DNA of 64,000 nucleotides from Intestinibacter bartlettii (GCA_025148965.1 CP102273.1:930001-994000), one strand, 5' to 3'. Positions 36,576 to 46,171 are shown, counted from the stretch's first letter. Notes: generated by a model not told the origin, from the letters alone. Translations and numbers: made by a program.

Positions 36576-37327
36576 TAGAAGTAAGAAATTTAAGCAAAAG
36601 TTATGGAGATAAAATGGTGGTACATGATGTATCGCTTAAAATACAAAAAGGAAAAATAACATCTTTAATAGGTCCAAATGGAGCTGGAAAAAGTACAGCT
36701 TTCTCTATGATAACTAGACTTATGAAAAGAGATGGTGGTCAAGTATTTATAGAAGGAAAAGAACTAGATAGCTGGGACAAAAAAGAATTATCTAAAAAGA
36801 TTGCTATATTAAAGCAATCAAACAATATAAATATAAGACTAACAATTAGAGAACTTGTTAGTTTTGGTAGATTTCCATATTGTGAGGGAAAATTACAAGC
36901 AGAAGATATTAAATATGTAGAAGAAGCTATAGAATATATGAGACTTACTGATATTCAAGATAAATACTTGGATGAATTAAGTGGTGGCCAAAGACAAAGA
37001 GCATATATTGCAATGGTTATAGCACAAGGAACAGAATACATATTCTTAGATGAACCTCTAAATAACTTGGATATGAACAATTCAGTTCAGATGATGAAAG
37101 TCCTAAAAAAACTTTGTGATGAGCTTGGAAAAACAATAATCTTAGTTATGCATGATATTAACTTCACATCTTGTTATTCTGATTATATAATCTGCTTAAA
37201 AAACGGTATGATTGCAAAAGAAGGAATAGTTGATGAGATAATAAATAAAGAGACACTTGAAGATATATACGAGATGGACTTTGATGTCAAAGATATAGAT
37301 GGTAAAAAAATAAGTATTTATTATTAA
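36572..37327 (+). CDS. yclP: Iron-siderophore ABC transporter ATPase (YclP-like)
   Basis: This 251-residue FecE-type ATPase has a Walker A at GPNGAGKST (about 34-42), signature LSGGQRQRAYIAMV, Walker B EYIFLDEPLNNLDM and H-loop VMHDINF. It energises the YclNO channel. It overlaps the upstream stop by 4 bases. Confidence 0.93.
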   Translation: MIEVRNLSKSYGDKMVVHDVSLKIQKGKITSLIGPNGAGKSTAFSMITRLMKRDGGQVFIEGKELDSWDKKELSKKIAILKQSNNINIRLTIRELVSFGRFPYCEGKLQAEDIKYVEEAIEYMRLTDIQDKYLDELSGGQRQRAYIAMVIAQGTEYIFLDEPLNNLDMNNSVQMMKVLKKLCDELGKTIILVMHDINFTSCYSDYIICLKNGMIAKEGIVDEIINKETLEDIYEMDFDVKDIDGKKISIYY

Positions 37328-37395
37328 AAATAAAAAATTAAAGAAAGGTTATATATGACTTAATAAAAAAGTTATTATATATTGGGAGAATAAAA

Positions 37396-38367
37396 ATGAA
37401 CAAAAAAGCAGCTGCCATAGTAGGTGGAATTTTAGTATTAGGATTAGGAGTGTTTGGATTTACTAAATTAAATTCAGGATCACAAAATCAACAAACACAG
37501 CAAGAACAAAGTGCTGAACAAACAACTGTTCAGATAACAGATGCAAATGGCGAAAAAGCAGAATTAAAAAAGAATCCAAAAAGAGTTGTAGTATTTGATT
37601 ATGGTGTAGCAGATATATTAAAAAACTTAGGTGTTGATGCGGTAGTTGGTCTACCTAAAAACGGAAAAATGCCAGAAATATTATCAAATTACTCAGATGA
37701 TAAATACACTAATGTAGGAAGTTTAAAAGAAACTGATTTTGAAGCAGTTGAGTCTTTAAATCCAGATTTAATAATAATAGGTGGAAGACAAGCAGAAGAT
37801 ATAGATAGTTTCAAAGAAATAGCTCCAACTGTAAACTTAGCAGTAGATGGACAAGATTACATGAATTCATTTAAAACTGTAGTTACTGATTTAGGAAACT
37901 TATTTGATAAACAAGATGAAGCTAAAAAAGCTATAGATGAAATAGAAGCTAAAATAGCAAAAGTAAACAAAACTGTAACAGAAAAAGGATTAACTGCTAG
38001 TGTTGTTATGGCTAACGAAGGAAGTATAAGTGTATTTTCTGCTAAATCAAGATATGGATTAATATATAATGGTTTAGGATTTACTGAAGCTGACAAAAAT
38101 ATAGACGATTCAACTCACGGACAACAAGTATCATTTGAATATTTCTTAGAAAATAAATCAGATTATGTATTTGTTGTAGATAGAGGAGCAGTAACTGGTA
38201 AAGGTGAAGCGGCATCTAAATTATTTGACAATGAAGTAATGAACAAAACAGAAGTTTCTAAAAATGGAAATATAGTTTACTTAAACTCTGTTATATGGTA
38301 TACAATGACTGGTGGAATCGAGTCTACTAACCAAATGATAGATGAAATAGCTGATGCTGTAAAATAA
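37396..38367 (+). CDS. yclQ: Siderophore-binding protein (YclQ-like) without lipobox
   Basis: This 323-residue periplasmic-binding-protein-type (FecB/TroA) has the family motifs NPKRVVVFDYGVADILKNLGVD, EAVESLNPDLIIIGGRQ and VYLNSVIWYTMTGGIES. The N-terminus is a hydrophobic helix (residues 4-24, ending FGFTKLNSG) without the cysteine that lipoproteins of this family normally have, followed by a Gln-rich linker. It is therefore anchored by an uncleaved helix or released. It captures an iron-siderophore complex for YclNOP. Confidence 0.88.
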   Translation: MNKKAAAIVGGILVLGLGVFGFTKLNSGSQNQQTQQEQSAEQTTVQITDANGEKAELKKNPKRVVVFDYGVADILKNLGVDAVVGLPKNGKMPEILSNYSDDKYTNVGSLKETDFEAVESLNPDLIIIGGRQAEDIDSFKEIAPTVNLAVDGQDYMNSFKTVVTDLGNLFDKQDEAKKAIDEIEAKIAKVNKTVTEKGLTASVVMANEGSISVFSAKSRYGLIYNGLGFTEADKNIDDSTHGQQVSFEYFLENKSDYVFVVDRGAVTGKGEAASKLFDNEVMNKTEVSKNGNIVYLNSVIWYTMTGGIESTNQMIDEIADAVK

Positions 38368-38393
38368 TAATAGATATAATTGATTATAAAACA

Positions 38394-38436
38394 AAGGCTT
38401 AGGACAAAGTTTAGATACGATGTTCTAGGTCTTTTT
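38394..38436 (+). terminator. Terminator of the siderophore operon
   Basis: AAAGGCTTAGGACA (38394-38407) pairs with TGTTCTAGGTCTTT through several wobble pairs and ends in T5. Confidence 0.8.
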
Positions 38437-38486
38437 ATATATAAAAGCATAATTTATTTTAGTAAATTTTATAATAAATTATAAGT

Positions 38487-38521
38487 TTTATTGTGTACAA
38501 AAAAGGTTTATTGTGATAAAC
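38487..38521 (+). promoter_or_regulatory. Operator-like repeats upstream of the BlaI-like gene
   Basis: TTTATTGTG occurs twice, at 38487 and 38507 (20-base period). The second copy is part of a 6-4-6 dyad GTTTATTGTGATAAAC (38506-38521). BlaI/MecI repressors bind paired dyads in their own promoters, so this is a candidate site, though it lacks the classic TACA/TGTA core. Confidence 0.5.
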
Positions 38522-38572
38522 TTAAAAATAAAGATATGGTTTATTAAAATAGACTGGATTAGGAGGAACGTT

Positions 38573-38935
38573 ATGGAAAAATATAAATTATTTGATGCGG
38601 AGTTAAAATTTATGAATATAATTTGGGAAGAGGAACCAATAAAATCAGGTGAATTAGTGAAAGTTTGTAATGAAAAACTTGGTTGGAAAAAATCAACTAC
38701 ATATACTGTTTTGAGAAAATTAGCCCAAAGAGGAGTATTAAAAAATGAAAATACAGTAGTTACATCTATTGTGAAAAGAGAAGATACTCAAATTTATGAA
38801 AGCCACGAAGTTGTTGAAAAATCATTTGGAGGCTCTTTACCTAAGTTTTTAACAGCGTTTTTCGGAAATAAAAAAATATCAAATGATGAAGCGGAAGAGT
38901 TAAAAAAATTAATAGATTCTTATAAAGAAGATTAA
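38573..38935 (+). CDS. blaI: BlaI/MecI/CopY-family repressor
   Basis: AGGAGGAACGTT supports ATG 38573 (120 residues); an earlier frame start at 38513 lacks a ribosome site. The winged-helix domain (about 1-75: LFDAELKFMNIIWEEEPIKSGELVKVCN... KKSTTYTVLRKLAQRG) is typical. The C-terminal dimerisation part carries GGSLPKFLTAFFG. These repressors are cleaved when the partner BlaR1 protease is activated. The partner follows 28 bases later; no beta-lactamase gene is nearby. Confidence 0.92.
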   Translation: MEKYKLFDAELKFMNIIWEEEPIKSGELVKVCNEKLGWKKSTTYTVLRKLAQRGVLKNENTVVTSIVKREDTQIYESHEVVEKSFGGSLPKFLTAFFGNKKISNDEAEELKKLIDSYKED

Positions 38936-38962
38936 ATAATCTAAGGATAAGGGGGAGAATCT

Positions 38963-40450
38963 ATGAATATTTTATCAACAATGTTTAATTCAGTTTTTAA
39001 TATGACGAGGCTAGGAGTTATTTTGTTTTTAGTTATATTAATAGGGAGGTATATGTTATCTAGATTTCCAAAAATATATTCATATATATTGTGGGCAGCT
39101 TTGTTTATAAGATTGATTATACCTATAAATCTAAATATTCATCCATCTTTATTTACACTTAAAATTTTTAATAAACCAATAAACACAGATATAATTAAAA
39201 ATTTAGGCAATGATAAGACAAGGGAATATATATCTAGTAATTTAAATATAGAAGCATTTGATTTAAGCAGAAATAAAATAGAATATATTTTGTGGATAGC
39301 TATAATACTATGGGTTATAGGAATAATAATTTTAAGCATACACACAATAATATCTTATATAAAAATGAAAAGAAAAATATCAACAGCAACTCTTATAAGA
39401 GATAATGTATATGAAACAGATAAGATAGAGTCGCCATTTGTATTTGGAATAATAAGACCCAAAATATATCTACCACTTGGAATTAGCGAAAGAGAACAAC
39501 AGTACTTAATACATCATGAAGAAGTACATATAAGAAGATGCGACTATATAATAAAACAAATTTATTTCATAACTGTAATAATACATTGGTTTAATCCAAT
39601 TGTATGGAAAGCATTTGAACTTATGACACAAGATATGGAGATGTCTTGTGATGAAAGAGTTATGAAAGATTTTAAATACGATATAAAAATAGAATACAGC
39701 AATTCATTATTAGAATTTGCGACAACATCCAGTTTAGATTTAGTTTGCCCTTTGGCTTTTGGTGAAAATCATGCGAAGAAAAGAATTGAGAATATATTGA
39801 AATATAAAAAGATGGTATATAAAATGCCGAAAATAATTTTAATAGGATTTGTATTTTGGGCAGTATTTTTTATATCAAATCCAACTGCAAGTCAAATATA
39901 TGACGAAGACCCACTTTCATTAGGACAAATGAGTGTAGATTATACAGCACAAGACAGCGAAATAGATTATATGTATGATAAAAATTTATTTTATATAAGG
40001 GAGAGTATAGCAAACTTTAAATCTACAGGTGAAGTACAAAATATATATGTGTTTAATATAAAATCAATAGAAAATAATATAGTTGTGGGATTTGTAGACC
40101 ATACTACCGAGGGAAAAAGTGGCGTATGTGTATTTGAAAAAGACAAAGATAAATTAAAACCGCTATATATTGAATTTGGGAAAATGTATATAAGACATAA
40201 TGACTATGATATAATGGGTGGAAGTTTTGTGATAGATTATGGTAAGAATTTAGACAAAAAGGCATTAGTGACATTATCTAATGGAATAACATGTATAAAA
40301 TCAAATGTATATTTAGATAAAAAGGTAGTTGAAACTAAAGAAACTACATTAAATGAGCCAGATATGACAATTATTGATTTAAGTAAATATAATTATAAAG
40401 ATTTAGGTTTTGAGTATTTTGATTGGAATGGAAATAAAATAAATATGTAA
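38963..40450 (+). CDS. BlaR1-like M56 membrane metalloprotease
   Basis: The 495 residues have four helices in the N-terminal 310. The zinc motif HHEEVH (HExxH, about residues 189-194) is followed by the glutamate-bearing EMSCDERV (about 233). The C-terminal 180 residues are extracellular but lack the SxxK/penicillin-binding features of classic BlaR1, so the signal may not be a beta-lactam. With BlaI it forms a repressor/protease pair. Targets other than itself are not visible in the window. Confidence 0.88.
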   Translation: MNILSTMFNSVFNMTRLGVILFLVILIGRYMLSRFPKIYSYILWAALFIRLIIPINLNIHPSLFTLKIFNKPINTDIIKNLGNDKTREYISSNLNIEAFDLSRNKIEYILWIAIILWVIGIIILSIHTIISYIKMKRKISTATLIRDNVYETDKIESPFVFGIIRPKIYLPLGISEREQQYLIHHEEVHIRRCDYIIKQIYFITVIIHWFNPIVWKAFELMTQDMEMSCDERVMKDFKYDIKIEYSNSLLEFATTSSLDLVCPLAFGENHAKKRIENILKYKKMVYKMPKIILIGFVFWAVFFISNPTASQIYDEDPLSLGQMSVDYTAQDSEIDYMYDKNLFYIRESIANFKSTGEVQNIYVFNIKSIENNIVVGFVDHTTEGKSGVCVFEKDKDKLKPLYIEFGKMYIRHNDYDIMGGSFVIDYGKNLDKKALVTLSNGITCIKSNVYLDKKVVETKETTLNEPDMTIIDLSKYNYKDLGFEYFDWNGNKINM

Positions 40451-40512
40451 AATTATAAATTTTTATCAAAAATATAAGTATATTAATGTGATTATAATGC
40501 TTATAAGATATA

Positions 40513-40562
40513 TAAAAGAGAGTGTACAAAATAAGGTTAAATATTTTGTAATACTCTCTTTT
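40513..40562. terminator. Bidirectional terminator at convergent genes
   Basis: AAAAGAGAGTGTACAAAATA pairs with TATTTTGTAATACTCTCTTT (one bulge) and has A/T tails on both sides. Confidence 0.9.
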
Positions 40563-40569
40563 AATATAT

Positions 40570-41556
40570 CTATTGAGGTCTAGCCCTAAGATCAACTTTT
40601 TTCTCATAAAATAAATCTACAATTTTCTTTTGGTGAGTTCTAATACTATTTTTTAAATCAATAAAACAAGATATAATTGCTAAAATAAAAGCTTGAATTC
40701 TAAAAGCTACGAAAAATAACAGTAAACATACCCACATAAACAGTCTTATGTATAGAACATTTTTAGTACGAGTAATTACAAAATCCTTTATGATAATCAA
40801 CGAATCTCTAATTACGTAATAATAAGCTATGTATTGAACTGATATTAAAATAACTCGAAGATAGATAAATTTTATTTCGAAATTAAAAATATTCAACATT
40901 TCTATAAATATTATATAAAGACAACATGAATAAAATGTATTTCTTTTAAAGCATAAAAATCTATTGAACAATTTTAAATTTCTAAATATATAATATTTTT
41001 TTTCTGCATTTGGAGTTAAAATCCTTAATTTTTTACCTAAAAATAGTGATAAGTAGTATATACTAAAGCATATTCCAGAGCAATAAAAGGCTATTAAGCA
41101 ATAAAAAGCGAAGTTGGCATATTGTTTATATGGAAACCAAGTAATCATTTCTTGGAATTCAGTAATTATACTAGCACCACTTAGAGCCTTGGTATAGATA
41201 TCGATTACCATTATAAGAATTGTGCTAAATATTGAAGAAAAGAATATATCTTCCATTAAAATACTATCTTTATTCATAAAATAAGCACATACTATCCCAA
41301 GTAAAAAACTTTGGCTCATAAATAAGGCACCAGCAAGATCTCCAACTACCATAAATACAAGTGATACAGAAACTATTCCACTAAGTATGCTGTATTTACC
41401 GCCACATTTTAAATAAACTATAGCAAAAAATATAGGTATAGCAAAATCAAGATAAATCCCGTATCCAATACCTGTTGACAATGCAAAAATAGTAATTACT
41501 ACGCATAATGAAGTAAGTATAGATGCAAGTGTCAAATTCTTTGTCGTACTATTCAT
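40570..41556 (-). CDS. YybS/DUF2232-like membrane protein
   Basis: The 328-residue protein has about eight helices and a basic C-tail. The N-terminal third (TLASILTSLCVVITIFALSTGIGYGIYLDFAIPIFFAIVYLKCGGKYS) resembles the DUF2232/YybS and ECF-S-like families. The function is unknown. The call is by pattern only. AGGAGATG precedes the ATG. Confidence 0.55.
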   Translation of the reverse strand: MNSTTKNLTLASILTSLCVVITIFALSTGIGYGIYLDFAIPIFFAIVYLKCGGKYSILSGIVSVSLVFMVVGDLAGALFMSQSFLLGIVCAYFMNKDSILMEDIFFSSIFSTILIMVIDIYTKALSGASIITEFQEMITWFPYKQYANFAFYCLIAFYCSGICFSIYYLSLFLGKKLRILTPNAEKKYYIFRNLKLFNRFLCFKRNTFYSCCLYIIFIEMLNIFNFEIKFIYLRVILISVQYIAYYYVIRDSLIIIKDFVITRTKNVLYIRLFMWVCLLLFFVAFRIQAFILAIISCFIDLKNSIRTHQKKIVDLFYEKKVDLRARPQ

Positions 41557-41799
41557 TATTTCATCTCCTATTATAAATTATTAATATAGTTGTTTCTTGT
41601 TAACAAACAAATATCCTCCTATTTATTATACAAATTAATATGAACTATTTAATAAGAAAATTTTTTCTGTAAATTATAAATAATTCTAACACTTATAATA
41701 AAAAATATACAACAAAATAGTATTTGAATAAAAATTTAGAAAAATTTTAAAAACTATGCTAAATTTTAAATAAATCAATGAAAATATTGCCATAATATG

Positions 41800-41963
41800 A
41801 CAATGGTGCTACCATTTAATTATGACTGACCCAAAAGTACTTACTAATGGGAAAGAGAATTTAAATTGTATCAATCTGATTGCAAGAGAACATTCTTAGG
41901 TAAAAAGATGGTGATATGCAAAAAGTATAGTAGCATGCCTTTGTATATACAGAGGTATTTTTT
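41800..41963 (+). ncRNA. Candidate structured RNA ending in a terminator, upstream of hydG
   Basis: No protein gene fits here. A strong terminator-like hairpin closes the segment: ATGCCTTTGTA (41935-41945) with TACAGAGGTAT (41948-41958), then T6. Upstream, TTGTATCA (about 41866) can pair with TGATATGCAA (about 41911), and CCCA with TGGG (about 41831/41848). It could be a small RNA or an attenuator before hydG. I match no known riboswitch. The rest of 41557-42054 holds only the repeat fragment at 41973. Confidence 0.35.
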
Positions 41964-41972
41964 ATAGCACAT

Positions 41973-41991
41973 AGGAAATTATATTCATTTA
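41973..41991 (+). repeat. 67-bp interspersed repeat, 5' fragment
   Basis: AGGAAATTATATTCATTTA is identical to the first 19 bases of the two full copies at 10435 and 24807; the sequence then diverges. It lies 64-82 bases before hydG. Confidence 0.6.
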
Positions 41992-42054
41992 AAAATTCAA
42001 ATCATTTTACCGTTTATTCAGTCTAAAAAATTGAACAAATTGGGGGAAAGAAAA

Positions 42055-43485
42055 ATGGGATACAATCCAAAATCATGTAAGGCAGAAGAGTTTATAAATC
42101 ATGAGGAAATTTTAGAGTCATTAGAGTATGCTCAAAAAAACAAGGGGAATAAAGAATTAATAGAAGGAATATTAGATAAGGCTAATAGAGCAAAGGGATT
42201 AACTCACAGAGAAGCGGCAGTGCTTTTAGAGTGTGATGATGAAGAATTAACAGATAGAATGTTTAAATTAGCAGAAGATCTTAAAAAGAGATTCTATGGA
42301 AATCGTATAGTGATGTTTGCTCCACTTTACCTTTCAAATTACTGCGTAAATGGATGTGTATATTGTCCATATCATGCTAAAAATAAAACTATAGCAAGAA
42401 AAAAATTAACACAAGATGAAATCAGGAGAGAAGTTATAGCACTTCAAGATATGGGGCATAAAAGACTTGCACTAGAAGCAGGTGAAGACCCAGTAAACAA
42501 TCCAATAGAATATATATTAGAATGTATAAATACTATATATAGTATAAAACATAAAAATGGGGCAATTCGTAGGGTAAATGTAAATATAGCTGCAACAACA
42601 GTTGAAAATTATAGAAAATTAAAAGAAGCTGGCATAGGTACATATATATTATTCCAAGAAACTTATAACAAAGATTCATATGAAAAACTTCATCCAACAG
42701 GGCCTAAACATGACTATGCATATCATACAGAGGCAATGGATAGAGCAATGGAAGGCGGAATCGATGACGTAGGCTTAGGTGTATTATATGGACTTAGTAC
42801 ATATAAATATGAATTAGTTGGAATATTAATGCATGCAGAACACTTAGAAGCAAGATTTGGTGTTGGACCTCATACAATATCAGTTCCAAGACTTAGACCA
42901 GCAGATGATATAGACCCAGCTGACTTCCCTGAAGCACTATCAGATGAAATATTCCAAAAAATCGTTGCAATAATACGTTTAGCAGTTCCTTACACAGGAA
43001 TGATAGTATCTACTAGAGAATCTCAAAAAACTAGGGAAAAAGTATTACACTTAGGAATATCACAAATAAGTGGAGCATCTTCAACAAGTGTTGGTGGATA
43101 TGCAGATAGAGAATTAGGTGTAAAAGAAGAAGTAACTAGTGCCCAATTTGATGTAGATGATGATAGAACTTTAGATGAGGTTGTAAATTGGTTATTAAAA
43201 ATGGGATATATACCAAGTTTCTGTACTGCATGTTATAGAGAAGGTAGAACAGGAGATAGATTTATGTCACTATGTAAGAGTGGACAAATTGCCAACTGTT
43301 GCCAACCGAATGCTTTAATGACATTAAAAGAATATCTTGAAGATTATGCAAGTGAGGATACAACAAAAGTTGGAGAAGAGTTAATAGAAAAAGAAGTTAA
43401 GAAGATACCAAGAGATAGAACTAGAGAAATCGTTGGAGAAAGATTAGCAAAAATAGAAGAGGGGGAACGTGACTTTAGATTCTAA
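42055..43485 (+). CDS. hydG: [FeFe]-hydrogenase H-cluster maturase HydG
   Basis: TGGGGGAAAG supports ATG 42055 (476 residues) over the TTG at 42031. The radical-SAM motif is CVNGCVYC (C-x3-C-x2-C, about residues 97-104). The C-terminal auxiliary cluster motif FCTACYREGRTGDRF...NCCQPNA is complete. HydG cleaves tyrosine to make the CO and CN ligands of the hydrogenase active site. HydE, HydF and the hydrogenase are not in the window, so hydG is separate from them here. Confidence 0.95.
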   Translation: MGYNPKSCKAEEFINHEEILESLEYAQKNKGNKELIEGILDKANRAKGLTHREAAVLLECDDEELTDRMFKLAEDLKKRFYGNRIVMFAPLYLSNYCVNGCVYCPYHAKNKTIARKKLTQDEIRREVIALQDMGHKRLALEAGEDPVNNPIEYILECINTIYSIKHKNGAIRRVNVNIAATTVENYRKLKEAGIGTYILFQETYNKDSYEKLHPTGPKHDYAYHTEAMDRAMEGGIDDVGLGVLYGLSTYKYELVGILMHAEHLEARFGVGPHTISVPRLRPADDIDPADFPEALSDEIFQKIVAIIRLAVPYTGMIVSTRESQKTREKVLHLGISQISGASSTSVGGYADRELGVKEEVTSAQFDVDDDRTLDEVVNWLLKMGYIPSFCTACYREGRTGDRFMSLCKSGQIANCCQPNALMTLKEYLEDYASEDTTKVGEELIEKEVKKIPRDRTREIVGERLAKIEEGERDFRF

Positions 43486-43502
43486 TCTAAATCATAAGTA
43501 AT

Positions 43503-44828
43503 ATGGAACAAAGTTTAAATAAAAGAGACAGTTTTACTTCTAATCTAGGATTTATTCTATCATGTGTAGGTTCTGCGGTTGGAATGGGAAATATATGGCT
43601 ATTTCCTTATAGAATAGGTCAATATGGTGGGGCAGCATTTTTAATACCTTATTTAATCTTTATCGTACTTTTAGGTTCTACAGGACTAATGGGGGAATTT
43701 GCATTTGGTAGAATGATGCAATCAGGTCCTATGGGCGCATTTGATAAAGCATTACAAACTAAAGGTAAAAAAGGTGGAAAAGTATTAGGAGTAATTCCTG
43801 TAGTAGGGACATTTATAATAGCAATTGGATATGCAATTGTAGTAGGATGGTTTATACGATTCTTAGTTGGATATATAACAGGAAGTGCATTAACAGCAAC
43901 AGATTCTGGTGCATATTTTGGACAAATAGCAGGCTCATTTGGGAGTGTACCATGGCATTTTCTAGCTTTGGCTATAGTATTATTAGTATCATTATTTGGT
44001 ATATCTTCAGGAATTGAAAAGATAAACAAAGTAATGATGCCAGCATTTTATGTTTTATTTTTAATACTTTTAGGTAGAGTATGTACATTAGACGGAGCTA
44101 TAGATGGATTTAAATATCTATGTATACCAAAATGGGAATTTTTATCTCAACCAAAAACTTGGATATATGCATTAGGACAAGCATTCTTTTCATTATCGCT
44201 TTCAGGTTCTGGTATGCTTGTATATGGAAGTTACTTGAGAAAAGATAATGATGTAATAGATGGAGCGAGAAAAACAGTATTATTTGATACAATTGCAGCT
44301 TTAACAGCAGCACTTGTTATAATACCTTCAGTGTTTGCATTTGGTCTAGATCCGGCATCAGGACCACCACTATTATTTATAACATTACCATCAGTATTTA
44401 AGTTAATGCCTTTTGGTAGAGTATTTGCGATATTATTCTTTATATCATTAATTTGTGCATCTATAACTACACTTGTATGTTTATTAGAAGTGCCAATTGA
44501 AGCTATACAAAATAATTTGCATATAGATAGAAAAATAGCTGTAATAGGTGTATGTATAGTAGCATTTGCTATAGGTTTATTCGTAGAGGACGGAAATATT
44601 TTAGGAACATTACTAGATTTCTCATCTATATATATAGCGCCACTTGGAGCATTTATCGCTGGTGTTATGTTCTTCTGGGTAATCGGAGTTGACAAGGCAA
44701 AAGCAGAAATAGAAACAGGTTCAAGCAAAACGTTAGGAAATTGGTTTAAACCTACAGCTAAATATGTTTATGTATTTATATCTATATTTGTATTTGTAGT
44801 CGGAATATTATTAGGCGGTATTGGGTAA
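43503..44828 (+). CDS. Sodium:neurotransmitter symporter (NSS/SNF family) transporter
   Basis: The 441 residues have about eleven or twelve helices. The signature of the family lies at the N-terminus: SNLGFILSCVGSAVGMGNIWLFPYRIGQYGGAAFLIPY, with Na+/substrate site GSAVGMGNIW. Bacterial members import amino acids such as tryptophan, tyrosine or leucine. It begins 17 bases after hydG without a clear ribosome site, so translation may be coupled to hydG. A tyrosine import role would match HydG's need for tyrosine, but that is speculation. Confidence 0.9.
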   Translation: MEQSLNKRDSFTSNLGFILSCVGSAVGMGNIWLFPYRIGQYGGAAFLIPYLIFIVLLGSTGLMGEFAFGRMMQSGPMGAFDKALQTKGKKGGKVLGVIPVVGTFIIAIGYAIVVGWFIRFLVGYITGSALTATDSGAYFGQIAGSFGSVPWHFLALAIVLLVSLFGISSGIEKINKVMMPAFYVLFLILLGRVCTLDGAIDGFKYLCIPKWEFLSQPKTWIYALGQAFFSLSLSGSGMLVYGSYLRKDNDVIDGARKTVLFDTIAALTAALVIIPSVFAFGLDPASGPPLLFITLPSVFKLMPFGRVFAILFFISLICASITTLVCLLEVPIEAIQNNLHIDRKIAVIGVCIVAFAIGLFVEDGNILGTLLDFSSIYIAPLGAFIAGVMFFWVIGVDKAKAEIETGSSKTLGNWFKPTAKYVYVFISIFVFVVGILLGGIG

Positions 44829-44855
44829 GATTAATATAAATTAAATAATTATTCA

Positions 44856-44890
44856 AAAAGGGCAGTGCTATTAATTAGCATTGCCCTTTT
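44856..44890. terminator. Bidirectional terminator at convergent genes
   Basis: AAAAGGGCAGTGCTA (44856-44870) pairs with TAGCATTGCCCTTTT (44876-44890), one mismatch. Confidence 0.92.
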
Positions 44891-44896
44891 AAGTTA

Positions 44897-45952
44897 TTAA
44901 ATTTCTGATATTAATTCATCTATAACTTTTTTTACAGTTTTAATTTTATTTATTTTATAAGCCTCAGCACCACAAAATAAAAGGGCATTATCTATATCAC
45001 CATTTACCGCATTTATAAGTGCTTGGGATATACAGTAAGGTGTAGATGAAGGATTACATGTTTCCATACAGTTATAGCATTTTTTTATTTTAGGTTTATT
45101 TGATTCAAGTTTTTCTAAAAATTTATTGTAAATAGCTCTTCCGGGAAGACCAACTGGACTTTTAACGATTTTTATATCTTCTTTTTTACATTTGATATAT
45201 GCATTTTTGAAGTTGATATTTGAATCACATTCTTCTGTTGCTACAAATAAAGTTCCAACTTGGACTCCTGCAGCTCCCATATTTATATATTTTTTCACAT
45301 CAGAGCTTGTTGAAATACCACCAGCGGCTATTACTGGTATTTCTTTGTCGTATTTTTGGCCGTATTCTTTTGCAATTTCTAATATTTTTATAAATTCTCC
45401 ATCATAATCTATAGAATCTATATCTTCTAACTCATCTCTATGAAATCCTAGATGACCACCAGCTTTTGGTCCTTCAACTACTATCATATCGGCGGTTTTA
45501 TTATATTTTTTATCCCACATTTTAAGTAATAATTTGCATGCCTTAGCAGAAGATACTATTGGTGCAATTTTAACGTTTGAATTTCCTATAAATTTCGGTA
45601 ATTTTATAGGAAGTCCAGCACCTGATATTATAATATCAATTCCGGCTTCGATAGCAGTTTTTACATGTTCTTCATAAAAATTCATAGCGACCATAAGATT
45701 TATACCTAGAGGTTTGTTATTTGATAATTCTTTTGCTTTTTGTATATGTTTTTTTAATGATTTTAGATTTGTAGAAAGTGGATCTTTATTAAATCCTTCT
45801 TCATCATATCCTATATTTATACCTGAAATTACTCCAAGTCCTCCAGCATTACTAACAGCTGATGCAAGATTTTCTCTGGATATTCCAATTCCCATTCCAC
45901 CTTGAATTACAGGTGTTTTTATAATTAAATCTCCAATTATTAATGGTTTCAT
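44897..45952 (-). CDS. Nitronate monooxygenase/FabK-like flavoprotein
   Basis: The GGAGGGAAACTT site supports ATG at 45952 (351 residues); the frame start at 46000 is rejected. It is an FMN-dependent TIM barrel: IKTPVIQGGMGIGIS (about 14-28), GAGLP, VEGPKAGGHLG, IPVIAAGGIS and MGAAGVQVGTLF. A cysteine-rich insert IKKCYNCMETCNPSSTPYC lies near the C-terminus. It is related to FabK (47.7 kb) but distinct. It is divergent from the fab operon, whose promoter region it shares. Confidence 0.85.
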   Translation of the reverse strand: MKPLIIGDLIIKTPVIQGGMGIGISRENLASAVSNAGGLGVISGINIGYDEEGFNKDPLSTNLKSLKKHIQKAKELSNNKPLGINLMVAMNFYEEHVKTAIEAGIDIIISGAGLPIKLPKFIGNSNVKIAPIVSSAKACKLLLKMWDKKYNKTADMIVVEGPKAGGHLGFHRDELEDIDSIDYDGEFIKILEIAKEYGQKYDKEIPVIAAGGISTSSDVKKYINMGAAGVQVGTLFVATEECDSNINFKNAYIKCKKEDIKIVKSPVGLPGRAIYNKFLEKLESNKPKIKKCYNCMETCNPSSTPYCISQALINAVNGDIDNALLFCGAEAYKINKIKTVKKVIDELISEI

Positions 45953-46142
45953 AAGTTTCCTCCCTATAGGATATAAAAGGTTTACTAAGATTGAGCTCAT
46001 TATACTATAAAAAATTATCTAAATAAAGAAAAATATTTTTAATAGGTAAATTATAATGTTTTTTAAAAAAACATAAGTTTTTCAAAATTAGTGTTTTCAA
46101 TATTTTTATATTCTTTGAAAGTTATGACTATAAAAAATATAG

Positions 46143-46171
46143 TTGACTTTTTTATTTGAATGTAATATATT
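46143..46171 (+). promoter_or_regulatory. Promoter of the fatty-acid synthesis operon
   Basis: TTGACT (46143-46148) and TATATT (46166-46171) are spaced by 17 bases, about 90 bases before fabH. Start near 46178. Confidence 0.7.

Noticed and set aside
38573-40450. Beta-lactamase operon
   Set aside because: Regulator and protease only; no bla gene in reach and no penicillin-binding motif seen.
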